32,273 nt of DNA, taken from positions 1 to 32,273 of the forward strand of contig JAGFIV010000124.1 of assembly GCA_024103275.1 (NCBI GenBank), written 5' to 3'. Below the pieces are notes generated by a model. The model saw only the letters and a program-made list of their open reading frames with translations. It made no database searches and was not told the origin of the DNA. This document shows, in pieces, positions 14,119-22,090 of the stretch. The position numbers and the translations under genes are program-made. The stretch is from Flavobacteriales bacterium. GTDB taxonomy: Bacteria; Bacteroidota; Bacteroidia; Flavobacteriales_F; PHOS-HE28. Positions within the stretch are counted from its first letter, which is position 1; every line of letters begins with the position of its first letter.

Positions 14119-16143
14119 TCACCAATCCACCAGCTTCCGCAGCGTTTCCCGCAGCCTTTGCTTGGGCAGGAACTGCGCCTCCAGCTCGTGGGAGAACGGT
14201 ATGGGCGTGTCGATGGAGGCCACGCGCATCACCGGCGCATCCAGGTCAGTGAAGCATTCCTCCATGATGGTGGCGCTGATCTCGCCGCCGATGCCGCCCG
14301 TGAGCGTGTCCTCGTGCAGCACCAGCACCTTGCCGGTCTTGCGGGCGCTTTCCAGCACACGTTCCTTGTCCCACGGCAGCAGGCTGCGCAGGTCGACCAG
14401 GTCGGCCGATAGCTCCGGCATCTCCTTCAGGGCCTCCAGCGCCCAATGCACGCCCATGCCGTAGGTGATGATGCTCAGGTCCGCGCCTTCGCGCAGCAGG
14501 GCCGCCTCGCCGATGGGCAGCGTGAACCAGCCTTCGCGCACGTTGCCGTGCAGGCTGCGGTACAGCGCCTTGTGCTCGAAGTACATCACCGGGTCGGGAT
14601 CCTCCAGCGCCGCGCAGAGCAGGCCCTTGGCATCGTTCGGGAAGGCCGGGTAGACGATCTTCAGGCCGGGCGTCTTGAAGAACCACGCCTCGTTGCTTTG
14701 GCTGTGGAAGGGCCCTGCGCCGGTGCCCGCGCCGGTGGGCATGCGCACCACCACATCGGCGTTCTGGCCCCAGCGCCAGTGCGCCTTCGCCAGGTTGTTG
14801 CAGATCTGCGTCATGCCCTCGCTCACGAAGTCGGCGAACTGCATCTCCACCATGGCCTTCATGCCGTTGATGCTCAGGCCCAGGCCCGTGCCCAAGATGG
14901 CGCTTTCGCACAGCGGCGTGTTGCGCACGCGGTCCTTGCCGAATTCCGCCACAAAGCCGTCGGTCACCTTGAAGGCGCCGCCGTACTCGGCGATGTCCTG
15001 GCCCATGAGCACCAGGTTGTCGAAGCGCCGCATGCCTTCGCGCAGGCCGTCGGTGATGCCGTCGATGAAGCGCATCTCCTTGCCCTGCGCCGGGGCCTCC
15101 ACACGCGCCGGGCCGCGGGCCCCGGGCACGATCGGTTTGGCGTACACGTCGTTCAGTTCGGTGGCGAGGTCGGCCTTCACCGGCTCCTCGGAGAAGGCGA
15201 TCTCCACGGCCTGGGCCACTTCCTGCTTGATCGCGTTGTGCGTGGCGTCGCGTACAGTCTCGCTCAGGACGCCCTGCGCCAGCAGCCAGTTCTCGTAGTT
15301 GGTCACGGGGTCCTTCCGCCCCCACTCCTCCATCAGTTCCTTGGGCACGTACTTGGTGCCGCTGGCCTCCTCGTGGCCGCGCATCCGGAAGGTCATGCAC
15401 TCCACCAGCACCGGGCGCGGCCGGCGGCGGATGCTGGCGGCCACCTCGCGCAGCGTGTGCACCACCTCCAGGATGTTGTTGCCCGCCACCACGCGGCTTT
15501 CGATGCCGTAGCCCAGGGCCTTGTCGCTGATGAAGCGGCAACGGAACTGCTCGCTGGTGGGCGTGCTCAGTCCGTAGCCGTTGTTCTCCACCACGATGAT
15601 CACCGGAAGGTCCCATACGGCAGCCGTGTTGACGGCTTCGTGGAAATCACCTTCGCTGGTGGCCCCTTCACCCGAGAAGACCAGCGTGCATTTCTGCTCT
15701 TTGCGCAGCTTGTGCGCCAGGGCGATGCCGTCCGCCACGCCCATCTGCGGGCCCAGGTGGCTGATCATGCCCACGATCTTGTGCTCCTGCGTGCCGAAGT
15801 GGAAGCTGCGGTCGCGGCCCTTGGTGAAGCCGCTGGCATGGCCCTGGAACTGCCCGAAGAGCCGCGCCATGGGCACGCCCCGCGTGGTGAACACGCCCAG
15901 GTTGCGGTGCATGGGCAGGATGTACTCATCGTCGTGCATGGCCATGGCGGTGCCCACGGCGATGGCTTCCTGGCCGATGCCGCTGAACCACTTGCTGATC
16001 CGCCCTTGGCGCAGCATGCTCAGCATCTTCTCCTCGATCAGCCTTGGGCGCAACAGCTTCCCGTAGATGTCCAACAATTCGGCATCCTGCAGCTTCTTGC
16101 GGTCGAAGGTGAGCTGCTTTTTCTCGATGGTTTCCAGGAACAT
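14119..16143 (-). CDS. Fused 2-oxoacid dehydrogenase E1 (alpha and beta in one chain)
   Basis: 674 residues. The first ~345 are an E1-alpha domain with SGIGQEAIAVG, the thiamine-diphosphate motif beginning GEG (residues 158-160) and ending ENN near 186-188, and RMRGHEEASGTKYV. The second part is E1-beta: MGQDIAEYGGAFKVT, RVRNTPLCESAILGTGLG, EMQFADF, FHSQSNEAWF and ALYRS. Such E1 enzymes decarboxylate 2-oxoacids (branched-chain or pyruvate) and pass the acyl group to an E2 lipoyl protein, which is not in the window. The specificity cannot be decided here; the pattern is nearer the branched-chain type. The ATG at 16143 is favoured because an exact TACATTTG box lies 39 nt upstream, within the longer open frame. 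Confidence 0.92.
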   Translation of the reverse strand: MFLETIEKKQLTFDRKKLQDAELLDIYGKLLRPRLIEEKMLSMLRQGRISKWFSGIGQEAIAVGTAMAMHDDEYILPMHRNLGVFTTRGVPMARLFGQFQGHASGFTKGRDRSFHFGTQEHKIVGMISHLGPQMGVADGIALAHKLRKEQKCTLVFSGEGATSEGDFHEAVNTAAVWDLPVIIVVENNGYGLSTPTSEQFRCRFISDKALGYGIESRVVAGNNILEVVHTLREVAASIRRRPRPVLVECMTFRMRGHEEASGTKYVPKELMEEWGRKDPVTNYENWLLAQGVLSETVRDATHNAIKQEVAQAVEIAFSEEPVKADLATELNDVYAKPIVPGARGPARVEAPAQGKEMRFIDGITDGLREGMRRFDNLVLMGQDIAEYGGAFKVTDGFVAEFGKDRVRNTPLCESAILGTGLGLSINGMKAMVEMQFADFVSEGMTQICNNLAKAHWRWGQNADVVVRMPTGAGTGAGPFHSQSNEAWFFKTPGLKIVYPAFPNDAKGLLCAALEDPDPVMYFEHKALYRSLHGNVREGWFTLPIGEAALLREGADLSIITYGMGVHWALEALKEMPELSADLVDLRSLLPWDKERVLESARKTGKVLVLHEDTLTGGIGGEISATIMEECFTDLDAPVMRVASIDTPIPFSHELEAQFLPKQRLRETLRKLVDW

Positions 16144-16182
16144 GGGGGCAAGGCGTCTTGCTGATGCAAGGATTTCGCGGGG

Positions 16183-16190
16183 CAAATGTA
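16183..16190 (-). promoter_or_regulatory. Bacteroidota -7 box for the E1 gene
   Basis: The reverse strand reads TACATTTG, an exact TAnnTTTG match, with 39 nt to the ATG at 16143. It lies inside an upstream extension of the same open frame, which supports the shorter protein. Role inferred. Confidence 0.6.
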
Positions 16191-16271
16191 CCGGGCGGGA
16201 AGGATGCTTCACCACGGATCTCAGGTGATGATGAACCGTTTTCATGCGTGCACTTCCTGTGATTGGGTTGA

Positions 16272-16373
16272 ACCACGGATCCACACGGATGGACACGGAT
16301 AATGTGTGGCTTTGTGGTCAGATCAAGTGCCCAGGCAAAAACCCATCCGTGTTCATCCATGTCCATCCGTGGT
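16272..16373. repeat. 29-bp imperfect inverted repeat built of ACGGAT units
   Basis: The left arm 16272-16300 contains three ACGGAT units (ACCACGGAT, ACACGGAT, ACACGGAT). The right arm 16345-16373 is its reverse complement with four mismatches. The 44-nt centre has no evident feature. A further CCACGGAT lies near 16212. The arms fall inside an upstream extension of the LTA-synthase-like frame but not in the protein I accept. The gap 16144-16455 otherwise shows only the E1 promoter. Confidence 0.85.
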
Positions 16374-16455
16374 CCGGATTGAAAGAGATTGCGCTATTCC
16401 CGTTTCCCGTGGTTCAGGGATCGATGGATGCGCCCTGCGTGCCGATCTTCGCCCC

Positions 16456-18309
16456 GTGCCCAACCTGCGCCCCCTTCGCGTGTGGCTGCTGCGCCTTGGC
16501 GTGGTGGCCCTGGTCTTCTCCCTGCAACGGGTGCTCTTCGTGTTGCTGAACCACGAGGCCTTCCCGGCCACGCCCGCCGCGGCCTTCCTCGGCGGCATCC
16601 GCTTCGACCTCAGCGCCATCGCCTGGCTCTACCTGCCCTGGACGCTCACCGCGCTGATCGCTGAACGGCCTTCCGGCTGGTTCCGCCACCTGCAAAAGGG
16701 CCTGTTCCACCTGAGCAACGTGGTCTGCTTCTTCCTGAACTGCACCGACCTGGAGTATTTCAAGTTCACCCTGAAGCGCAGCACGGCCGACCTCTTCGGC
16801 ATCGCCGCCGGCGGGAACGACCTGGCCAACCTCGCGCCGGTCTTCCTCACCGACTACTGGTACGTGGTGCTGATCTTCCTGGGCTCCGTGGCCTTGGCCG
16901 AATGGGGCTATCGCCTTGCCGGGCGGAAGCCCGCGGCGGAAAACGCCCGCCCCTGGTGGCTGTGGCGCGTCGCGCTGGTGGGTCTGGTGGTGCTGCTCTC
17001 GCGCGGCGGCCTGCAATACATCCCCCTCACGGTGATCGATGCCGGCAAGTACGCCGCCCCCGCCTACATGCCCGTGGTGCTGAACACGCCGTTCACCTTC
17101 ATGACCAGCATCGGCAAGCCGTTGGTGGTGGAGAAGGATTTCATGCCGCAGGAGGAGGCCGACCACCTGTGGCCCGTGGTGCACCGCTATGGCGATACCA
17201 CGCTCATCCCCCATCGGCCCAACGTGGCGATCATCATCCTGGAAAGCTTCAGCGCGGCCTACAGCGGGCGGCTCAACGGCTCCGGCGAAGGCTACATGCC
17301 CTTCCTGGATTCGCTGATGGGCCAGAGCCTCTGGTACAGCCGGGCCTACGCCAACGGGCGCCGCAGCATCGACGGCATCCCCGCCGTGGTGGCCTCCATG
17401 CCGAAGATGATGGAGGAAGCCTTCATCGAATCGCCCTACGCCACCCGGCCCATCACCGCGCTGCCCGGGCTGCTCGGCGCCGAGGGCTACGCCACCAGCT
17501 TCTTCCACGGCGGACACAACGGCACCATGGGCTTCGATGCCTTCGCGCGTTCGGCGGGTTTCGACACGTACGTGGGCCGCGACCAGTACCCCGACCCGAA
17601 GGACGACGACGGCGTGTGGGGCATCCGCGACCGGCCCTTCCTGCAGTTCTGGGCGCGGCAACTGGACCGGGATAGGCAACCGTTCCTGAGCTGCCTCTTC
17701 ACGCTGTCCTCCCACCATCCCTACAAATTGCCCGCGGCCGATGCCAAGCGCTTCGCCGGCGGCGAGCTGGCCATCATGCCCACGCTGCGCTACGCCGACG
17801 ACGCCTTGCGCCGTTTCTTCGCCACCGCGCGCACCATGCCCTGGTTCCGGAACACGCTCTTCGTCATCACCGCCGACCACACCGCCGACCTGCTGCGCCA
17901 GGGTGAGACCAGCGGCTCGGCCTACGACCACTGGGTACCGCTGTGCTACTACATGCCGGGCCGCATCGCGCCGCGCCACGAGACCCGCGTCACCCAGCAG
18001 ATCGACATCCTGCCCACCGTGCTGGACCTCATCGGCTACCCCAAGCCCTTCTTCGCTTTCGGCAGCAGCAGCCTGCGCAACGAACGCATCCCTGCCGCCG
18101 TGAGCGAAAGCAACGCCACCTGGCTCATCGTGGGCGACAGTGCCCAGTTGCGCACCGACGGTGAGCGCGTGCTCTGGTCGTCCGGCGCGGTGGAAAACGG
18201 ACAAGCCGCACCGGACAGCGTGCAACAGCGCCTGATGCCCGTGCTGCAGGCGGCCATCCAGCAGTACAACTTCCACATGCTGCGCGGCGACATGGCCGCA
18301 CCCCGCTGA
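16456..18309 (+). CDS. LTA-synthase-like membrane sulfatase-fold transferase
   Basis: 617 residues from a GTG at 16456. Five membrane helices are visible (about residues 8-31, 44-66, 76-95, 130-152, 165-182), with a periplasmic alkaline-phosphatase-type domain from about 230. The metal and catalytic positions of LtaS-like enzymes appear as Glu263 (ILESFSAAYSG), Ser304 (NGRRSIDGIPAV, where S. aureus LtaS has Thr), and Asp474-His475 (ITADHT). The family moves phosphoglycerol or phosphoethanolamine from phospholipid onto glycans or lipids. The longer frame from 16306 is rejected because it translates the ACGGAT repeat. The next gene, a diacylglycerol kinase, is coupled by TGATG. The acceptor is unknown. 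Confidence 0.87.
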   Translation: MPNLRPLRVWLLRLGVVALVFSLQRVLFVLLNHEAFPATPAAAFLGGIRFDLSAIAWLYLPWTLTALIAERPSGWFRHLQKGLFHLSNVVCFFLNCTDLEYFKFTLKRSTADLFGIAAGGNDLANLAPVFLTDYWYVVLIFLGSVALAEWGYRLAGRKPAAENARPWWLWRVALVGLVVLLSRGGLQYIPLTVIDAGKYAAPAYMPVVLNTPFTFMTSIGKPLVVEKDFMPQEEADHLWPVVHRYGDTTLIPHRPNVAIIILESFSAAYSGRLNGSGEGYMPFLDSLMGQSLWYSRAYANGRRSIDGIPAVVASMPKMMEEAFIESPYATRPITALPGLLGAEGYATSFFHGGHNGTMGFDAFARSAGFDTYVGRDQYPDPKDDDGVWGIRDRPFLQFWARQLDRDRQPFLSCLFTLSSHHPYKLPAADAKRFAGGELAIMPTLRYADDALRRFFATARTMPWFRNTLFVITADHTADLLRQGETSGSAYDHWVPLCYYMPGRIAPRHETRVTQQIDILPTVLDLIGYPKPFFAFGSSSLRNERIPAAVSESNATWLIVGDSAQLRTDGERVLWSSGAVENGQAAPDSVQQRLMPVLQAAIQQYNFHMLRGDMAAPR

Positions 18310-19181
18310 TGCAGGTGACCGTGGTGATCAATCCCCGCTCGGGAAAGGGCCGTGCGGCCGGCATGCAGGCCGAGGCGGAGCGCTTGGCCAAGCTGCATGG
18401 CGCGGAGCTGGAGCTTCGCTTCATTGCGGCGCCGGGTGATGGCATGCGCTTCGGGCAAGAGGCCGTGGCACAAGGGCGGCAGCGCATCATCTCCATCGGC
18501 GGCGACGGCACCCTGAACGCCGTGGCCGCGGGCATCGCGGGCAGCACCGTGCAGCTCGGCATCGTGCCCATGGGCTCCGGCAACGGTTATGCCCGCTCGC
18601 TGCAGCTGCCACGCGACCCCAAGGCCGCATTGCAGCAGGCCTTCACCGGCCAAGCCCGGTTGGTGGACGTGTGCTACCTGAACGACCGCCTCTTCCTCGG
18701 CACCGCCGGCATCGGCTTCGATGCCCGCGTGGCGTGGGAGTTCGACCAAAGCCGCGGTCGCGGCATGTGGAACTATGCCCGGCTGATCATGAAGCACGTG
18801 ATCGGCGCCAAGCCCATGCGCGTGGTGGTGAAGGCCAACAATGAGACCCGCGAGGAGCACGTGCTGATGCTCGTATTCTGCAACACGCGCGAGTTCGGCA
18901 ACGGTGCGGTGATCAGCCCCGGCTCCCTGCCGGACGACGGCCTGGCCGAACTGCGTATCGTACGTAAACCACCATTGCCCCAGCTCGTCGGTGCGTTCAT
19001 CCGCATGTACTCCGGCACCATCGACATGAGCCGCTACCTCACCAACGTGGCGACCACCGGCGCCACCGTCTTCCAGGAAGGCACGCTGGCCCACCTCGAT
19101 GGCGAACCCGTGGAGATCGGTCCGGAATTGCAGTTCCGGTTGGATGCGAAGAAGCTATGGGTGGTGGTTGAAAGTGCTTGA
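18309..19181 (+). CDS. Diacylglycerol kinase family lipid kinase (DgkB/YegS type)
   Basis: 290 residues. The N-terminus VTVVINPRSGKG and the nucleotide-binding GGDGTLN (GGDGT at 64-68) followed by GIVPMGSGNGYARSL define the DAGK catalytic domain; the C-terminal half has the YegS-like GTAGIGFDARVAW and a late HLDGEPVEIG motif. Members phosphorylate diacylglycerol or related lipids with ATP at the inner face of the membrane. The ATG overlaps the stop of the LTA-synthase-like gene by one base, so the two are translationally coupled. In Firmicutes DgkB recycles the diacylglycerol released by LtaS, which offers a reason for the pairing here. The deaminase gene follows with the same 1-nt overlap. 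Confidence 0.92.
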   Translation: MQVTVVINPRSGKGRAAGMQAEAERLAKLHGAELELRFIAAPGDGMRFGQEAVAQGRQRIISIGGDGTLNAVAAGIAGSTVQLGIVPMGSGNGYARSLQLPRDPKAALQQAFTGQARLVDVCYLNDRLFLGTAGIGFDARVAWEFDQSRGRGMWNYARLIMKHVIGAKPMRVVVKANNETREEHVLMLVFCNTREFGNGAVISPGSLPDDGLAELRIVRKPPLPQLVGAFIRMYSGTIDMSRYLTNVATTGATVFQEGTLAHLDGEPVEIGPELQFRLDAKKLWVVVESA

Positions 19182-19648
19182 TGCAGATCATGAAGGACAG
19201 CCCAGGCCGTGCCGAAAGCGAGGCGTTGATGCGCCGATGCATCGCGCTGGCCCGCATCGCCCAAGCGCGCGGCGAAAGCCCGGTGGGCGCGGTGATCGTA
19301 CGCAACGGCGAAGTGGTCGCCGAAGGCATCGAGGCAGGGAAGTCCGCACAGGACGTCACCCGCCATGCCGAAGTGGAGGCCATCTCCGCGGCGCGGAAGG
19401 TGCTGGGCACTTCCGACCTCTCGGACTGCCTGCTCGTCACTACGCACGAACCGTGTATCCTTTGCTCGTACGTGATCCGTCATCACCACATTCCCGTGGT
19501 GGTCTTCGGGGTGGCCGTGGGCGAGATCGGCGGGTACAATTCCGAACTGGCCGTGCTGAAGGACCGGACCGTGAAACGCTGGGGCGAGCCGCCGGAGGTG
19601 ATCGGCGGGGTGCTGGAGGAGGAGTGTTGCACTTTATGTCACGAATGA
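19181..19648 (+). CDS. Cytidine-deaminase-fold nucleoside/nucleobase deaminase
   Basis: 155 residues of the CMP/dCMP deaminase fold. The zinc site is complete: His62-Ala-Glu64 (RHAEVEA) and Pro91-Cys92-x-x-Cys95 (HEPCILC). SPVGAVIVRNGEVVAEG is the usual strand region before it. Substrate may be guanine, a cytosine compound or a tRNA base; the TadA arginine-rich tail is missing, so a free nucleobase or nucleoside is more likely. The ATG at 19181 overlaps the kinase stop (TGATG); a second ATG at 19190 is possible. The last codons carry the left arm of the abiE operator, and no terminator separates it from the toxin-antitoxin genes. Why it is coupled to lipid genes is unclear. Confidence 0.88.
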   Translation: MQIMKDSPGRAESEALMRRCIALARIAQARGESPVGAVIVRNGEVVAEGIEAGKSAQDVTRHAEVEAISAARKVLGTSDLSDCLLVTTHEPCILCSYVIRHHHIPVVVFGVAVGEIGGYNSELAVLKDRTVKRWGEPPEVIGGVLEEECCTLCHE

Positions 19649-19675
19649 CGTATTTTTGACCATTCGTGACATAAA
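19633..19675 (+). promoter_or_regulatory. abiE operator: perfect 15-bp inverted repeat around a -7 box
   Basis: TTTATGTCACGAATG (19633-19647) and CATTCGTGACATAAA (19661-19675) are exact reverse complements with a 13-nt spacer. The spacer holds TATTTTTG (19651-19658), an exact TAnnTTTG, with 16 nt to the abiEi ATG at 19675. The left arm lies in the end of the deaminase gene and the right arm ends on the A of the start codon. AbiEi antitoxins of characterised systems bind inverted repeats at their own promoter, so autorepression is the likely use; this is inferred. Confidence 0.8.
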
Positions 19676-20286
19676 TGAATATTCGGGAGTTCAGCCAAGT
19701 ATTCGGCGATCGTCCGTGCTTCTCGGCGCACGATGCCGCCCTGCATTTCCCGGAAATGAGCGGGCGGCAACTGCCGCGCTGGCGAACAAGCGGCTGGTTG
19801 AGGCTCTTGCGAAGACCTTACTACCGCATGGCTTCCAAGCCGTGGACGGCGATGGAACGTTGGGCCGTGGCCAACACGGTGTACAGTCCCTCATACATTT
19901 CGTTGGAGAGCGCGCTGGGACACTACGGCTTCATCCCGGAAGGTGTCTTCCACATCACATGCATCACCACACGGCACACCCGCACGTTCGAGATCGAAGG
20001 GGTGAAGCACTTCTACCGTAACGTGCTTCCCTCCTGGTTCTTCGGTTACACCATTCTGGAGCAGGGCGATGCGATGGTGCGCATGGCCAAGCCGGAGAAG
20101 GCCCTGCTCGATGTGCTGCATTTCGATCGCACCCTCCGCGGCCCGGATGATCTTGAGGCCATGCGCTTCGACCGTCCCGGCATCCGTGCAGCTATTGACA
20201 AGCGCGTGTGGCACGACCACCTCTCCCTTTCCACCAACAAGGCGCTCCATCGCCGGGCGCGCGCCTTCCTGAACTGGTTGCGATGA
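19675..20286 (+). CDS. abiEi: AbiEi-family antitoxin and transcriptional regulator
   Basis: 203 residues. The N-terminal ~55 residues form a winged-helix-like region (FSAHDAALHFPEMSGRQLPRW, then a basic WLRLLRRPYYRM wing). The C-terminal domain carries AbiEi hallmarks: YISLESALGHYGFIPEG, a THHITC-like strand (FHITCITTRHTRTFEIEG), and PEKALLDVLHF. In known AbiE systems this protein neutralises AbiEii without stable binding (type IV) and represses its own promoter. The ATG at 19675 fits the -7 box and operator. It overlaps the toxin gene by 4 nt (ATGA). Family assignment is good; the antiphage role known for some AbiE pairs is not tested here. Confidence 0.88.
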   Translation: MNIREFSQVFGDRPCFSAHDAALHFPEMSGRQLPRWRTSGWLRLLRRPYYRMASKPWTAMERWAVANTVYSPSYISLESALGHYGFIPEGVFHITCITTRHTRTFEIEGVKHFYRNVLPSWFFGYTILEQGDAMVRMAKPEKALLDVLHFDRTLRGPDDLEAMRFDRPGIRAAIDKRVWHDHLSLSTNKALHRRARAFLNWLR

Positions 20287-21065
20287 TCGGCTTGGACGAG
20301 ATCAAACGGCCCTATCCCGAGGTCTTGCATGTGCATGAGGGGTTTCTCCTCCGTGAATACCTGCAGTACCGGATCCTGGCGATCATTTTTTCCTCGCCGT
20401 TCGCGGATAAGCTGGTGTTCCTGGGGGGCACCTGCCTGCGGATCGTCCACGGCAACAGGCGATTCAGTGAGGACCTGGACTTTGACAACCTCGGGCTCGA
20501 CCGTGCCGAGTTCGCACAGGTCGGCGAATTGGTCGGGCGTGAACTGGAACTGGAAGGCTACGAGGTGACCACCGAAATGGCGGGCATCGCGGCGTTCAGA
20601 TGTCGTGTGCGCCTTCCGGGCCTGTTGTTCCGTCATGGGCTCAGCGGGCACAAGGAGCAGAGCATCCTGATCCAATTGGACACCGAACCGCAACGGTACA
20701 CGTACGAGCCGGAACCTTGGTACATGGCGCGCTGGGACATCCGGCAGGACATCCGCTGCTGCCCATTGCCGTTGCTGCTCGCGCAGAAATGCCATGCCAT
20801 CATAGACCGCAAACGGGCCAAGGGGCGTGACTTCTTCGATGTCTCCTTCCTGCTCGGCCTGAACGTACAGCCGGACCTGGGTTATACCACGCAGAAGCTG
20901 GGCCTTGCGTCCACGGAAACGCTGGCCACGGCTCTATTGAAGCGTACCGCGCAACTGGACTTGGAAGCATTGGCCAGGGACGTGGAAAAATTCCTTTTCG
21001 ATGCGAACGGACGACTGGCCGTGACCCGCTTCCCGCAATTGATCCGCCAACAGTGGCTTCGCTGA
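20283..21065 (+). CDS. abiEii: AbiEii-family nucleotidyltransferase toxin
   Basis: 260 residues of the nucleotidyltransferase AbiEii/AbiGii family. The NTase active site is visible as FLGGTCLRI (GGT at 48-50) followed by RFSEDLDFD (60-68), the metal-binding Asp pair. A conserved C-terminal motif LAQKCHAIIDRKRAKGRDFFDV follows, with its Lys and Asp. Relatives use nucleotides to modify targets such as tRNA and halt growth. The true start is the ATG at 20283, inside the antitoxin stop (ATGA), giving coupled synthesis; the longer frame upstream repeats antitoxin DNA in another frame. All key residues are intact, so the toxin looks functional. Confidence 0.9.
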   Translation: MIGLDEIKRPYPEVLHVHEGFLLREYLQYRILAIIFSSPFADKLVFLGGTCLRIVHGNRRFSEDLDFDNLGLDRAEFAQVGELVGRELELEGYEVTTEMAGIAAFRCRVRLPGLLFRHGLSGHKEQSILIQLDTEPQRYTYEPEPWYMARWDIRQDIRCCPLPLLLAQKCHAIIDRKRAKGRDFFDVSFLLGLNVQPDLGYTTQKLGLASTETLATALLKRTAQLDLEALARDVEKFLFDANGRLAVTRFPQLIRQQWLR

Positions 21066-21334
21066 TCGATCCCGATCGGCATGTGCCCATCGATGCGGGA
21101 CCGGTAGCTCGCAGGAACGCTTGCATCACGACGGTCTGCAAGGCCGGGGATCGGGCGGCCCTGGCCCGGCTTACCCGCGCCTTCGAGGAAGAACGCAAGC
21201 TCGCCCGCCCCGTACGCTGCTTCATCCTGCACCGCAAGGGCGACCGACGAACCCCGAGAAGCCTTGCCCATGGCATAAAAGCGATGGAGCTGACCGAGTG
21301 GCTACGGCAGGGTCGACCTTTCGGCAGGACATGA
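21053..21334 (+). CDS. Hypothetical protein or gene remnant after the toxin
   Basis: An open frame of 93 codons from a GTG that overlaps the toxin end by 13 nt. The first ~45 residues look unlike protein of a known family. The last half (from AFEEERKL through VRCFILHRKGD to ELTEWLRQG) vaguely recalls the C-terminal end of AAA-type ATPases with a DUF4143 domain, where a strand of that kind is followed by a short WxxFL helix. It could therefore be a decayed fragment, a third gene of the cassette, or chance. No ribosome-binding site is evident. Confidence 0.3.
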   Translation: MASLIDPDRHVPIDAGPVARRNACITTVCKAGDRAALARLTRAFEEERKLARPVRCFILHRKGDRRTPRSLAHGIKAMELTEWLRQGRPFGRT

Positions 21335-21425
21335 GTTATTAAAAGTTGGACTTTAGGAATCTCATAAGTCGCCATCCCGATCCCACCGCTATTGCCACCT
21401 TCGCCCCTCTCACCCGCATTCCCAC

Positions 21426-22067
21426 ATGACCCGCACCGAAAAAGCCGCCTTCGTCCTCAAGACACTCAACAAGCTCTACCCGCATCCGGCCATCCCCCTG
21501 GACCACACCGATGCCTACACGCTGCTGGTGGCGGTGGTGCTCAGCGCCCAATGCACCGACAAGAAGGTGAATGAGGTGACGCCCGTGCTTTTCGCCAAGG
21601 CCCGTACGCCCAAGGCCATGGCCGCCATGGACGTGGATGCGATCCGGGAGATCATCAAACCCTGCGGACTTTCGCCGGCCAAGAGCAAGGCGCTGCACGG
21701 GCTGTCCCGGATCATCATGGAGAAGCACGGCGGCCGGGTGCCGGGCAGTTTCGAGGAGCTGGAGGCGCTGCCCGGCGTGGGCCACAAGACCGCCAGCGTG
21801 GTAATGTCACAGGCCTTCGGCGTGCCGGCCTTCCCGGTGGACACGCACATCCATCGCTTGGCCTGGCGCTGGGGCCTGAGCACCGGAAAGAGCGTGGAGC
21901 AGACCGAGAAGGACCTGAAGCGCTTGTTCCCCAAGCACACGTGGAACACGTTGCACCTGCAGATCATCTACTTCGGGCGGGAGCATTGCCCGGCGAAGAA
22001 GCACGACCCGCGGGTATGTCCGATCTGCAAGGTGGTCGGGCGGAAGGAGCTCTTTCGGGAGAAGTGA
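21426..22067 (+). CDS. nth: Endonuclease III with incomplete iron-sulfur cysteine set
   Basis: 213 residues. A DNA glycosylase/AP lyase of base-excision repair that removes oxidised pyrimidines. The helix-hairpin-helix ALPGVGHKTASVV holds the catalytic Lys121, and Asp139 lies in FPVDTHIHRLA. LLVAVVLSAQCTDKKVN near residue 33 is the usual N-terminal signature. At the C-terminus only Cys188, Cys198 and Cys201 are present (C-x9-C-x2-C), where the E. coli enzyme has C-x6-C-x2-C-x5-C; the fourth ligand is missing before the end at residue 213. The cluster is therefore absent or altered. A CACCTTCG (21396-21403) is a weak -7 candidate 22 nt upstream. Confidence 0.92.
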   Translation: MTRTEKAAFVLKTLNKLYPHPAIPLDHTDAYTLLVAVVLSAQCTDKKVNEVTPVLFAKARTPKAMAAMDVDAIREIIKPCGLSPAKSKALHGLSRIIMEKHGGRVPGSFEELEALPGVGHKTASVVMSQAFGVPAFPVDTHIHRLAWRWGLSTGKSVEQTEKDLKRLFPKHTWNTLHLQIIYFGREHCPAKKHDPRVCPICKVVGRKELFREK

Positions 22068-22090
22068 AGGATGACAAGCTTCAGCCTGCG

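Noticed and set aside
16306..16455. N-terminal extension of the LTA-synthase-like protein from an ATG at 16306
   Set aside because: These 50 codons translate the ACGGAT inverted repeat and give no membrane or family signature; the GTG at 16456 opens directly into the first helix region.
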